DNA from: an uncultured Actinomycetes bacterium
Lineage (GTDB): Bacteria; Actinomycetota; Actinomycetes; S36-B12; UBA5976
Direction of reading: 5' to 3'
DNA: 14,914 nt
Assembly (NCBI GenBank): GCA_903951185.1
Contig: CAJBBC010000008.1
Span: 1 to 14,914, forward strand
This document shows, piece after piece, positions 14,628 to 14,914 of the stretch. Within the stretch, counting starts at the first letter, position 1. Every line of letters begins with the position of its first letter. A program made the translations under genes and the position numbers. A model generated the notes under the pieces. The model ran no database searches, was not told the origin of the DNA, and was given only the letters and a program-made list of their open reading frames with translations.

Positions 14628-14914
14628 ATGCCTAGTTGGAGCGCGTTTTCTTTTGTCTTTGGCCCACTGGTTGCATTTATTGGAATTGGTCTAATGGTTT
14701 TAATCCTCAAGTGGGCGTTTGGCTCAAGAAGTTCTTTAGTTGAACGTTCAGTAAAGCAAGATCATGAAGATAATTACGGCTTGATGGTACCCGTAGCAAA
14801 GCCGGCGAATTTAATTGAAGGTGAAATAAGTCGCCAAGTGTTATTGGCTGCTGGAATCAAAGCTAATTTAACGAATACTTTAGATGGACCACGTTTAATG
14901 GTTTGGCCGAGTGA
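14628..14914 (+). CDS. membrane-anchored conserved protein, cut by right edge
   Basis: This open frame is not closed by the window: ATG at 14628-14630, then 95 codons to the end. The protein starts with one hydrophobic segment (about 8-29, rich in Phe, Val, Ile and Leu) followed by KWAFGSRSS, as in a type of short cytoplasmic-facing anchored protein. The soluble part has DNYGLMVPVAKPANLIEGE (48-66) and RQVLLAAGIKANLT, then DGPRLMVWP near the edge. This resembles small actinobacterial membrane proteins with a regulator-like ferredoxin-fold domain of the DUF2007 type, a tentative link from memory. The AAGG at 14612-14615 is 12 bases from the ATG, rather far. The function is unknown. Confidence 0.75.
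   Translation, partial: MPSWSAFSFVFGPLVAFIGIGLMVLILKWAFGSRSSLVERSVKQDHEDNYGLMVPVAKPANLIEGEISRQVLLAAGIKANLTNTLDGPRLMVWPS

Noticed and set aside
1..14914. Defence system, CRISPR array, prophage, insertion sequence or biosynthetic cluster
   Set aside because: No transposase, integrase, nuclease, repeat-spacer pattern, carrier-protein motifs or abrupt composition change was seen; every gene is a core type or a small conserved protein.

Overview
The window reads as core chromosome of a low-to-mid GC (roughly low 40s %, judged by eye) actinobacterium. The evidence for the phylum is gene order recalled from mycobacteria and streptomycetes: methylmalonyl-CoA epimerase / thiolase / TPR-thioredoxin, etfB-etfA followed by cysteine desulfurase-mnmA, ligA-gatC-gatA, and an alpha/beta hydrolase paired with a small Cys/His protein. 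The low GC and tight packing (no gap over about 100 bases) recall streamlined aquatic Actinobacteria such as the acI/Nanopelagicales group; that placement is inference. No mobile elements, tRNA/rRNA genes, CRISPR arrays or transfer signatures were seen.

Region 1 (1-6178, minus strand): a tightly coupled information/RNA-modification run, read from high to low coordinates: cysteine desulfurase, mnmA, ligA, gatC, gatA (cut by the left edge). Desulfurase and MnmA form a sulfur relay for tRNA 2-thiouridine. GatC and GatA are two subunits of the Asp/Glu-tRNA amidotransferase; gatB would be expected just outside the window. LigA is the replicative NAD-dependent ligase, with an insertion in its nucleotidyltransferase domain.

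Region 2 (6224-11035, minus strand): acyl-CoA and electron-transfer functions: thiolase, thioredoxin-TPR protein, enoyl-CoA hydratase, then etfB and etfA. ETF would take electrons from acyl-CoA dehydrogenases, while the hydratase and thiolase are beta-oxidation steps. The spacers upstream of etfB and of the desulfurase hold conspicuous inverted repeats.

Region 3 (11036-12388): a divergent promoter region, then on the plus strand a methylmalonyl-CoA epimerase-like VOC protein and an unassigned membrane protein, ended by a strong bidirectional terminator.

Region 4 (12387-14914): on the minus strand a 3-hydroxyacyl-CoA dehydrogenase with an extra partial C-terminal domain, a small putative zinc protein and a translationally coupled alpha/beta hydrolase. 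A divergent, right-truncated membrane protein starts at 14628.

I found no clear new multi-gene system. The most useful leads are small: structured DNA/RNA in the etfB leader, a perfect palindrome before the desulfurase, a metal-ligand substitution in the epimerase, the LigA insertion, and the unassigned hydrolase/zinc-protein pair and membrane protein.
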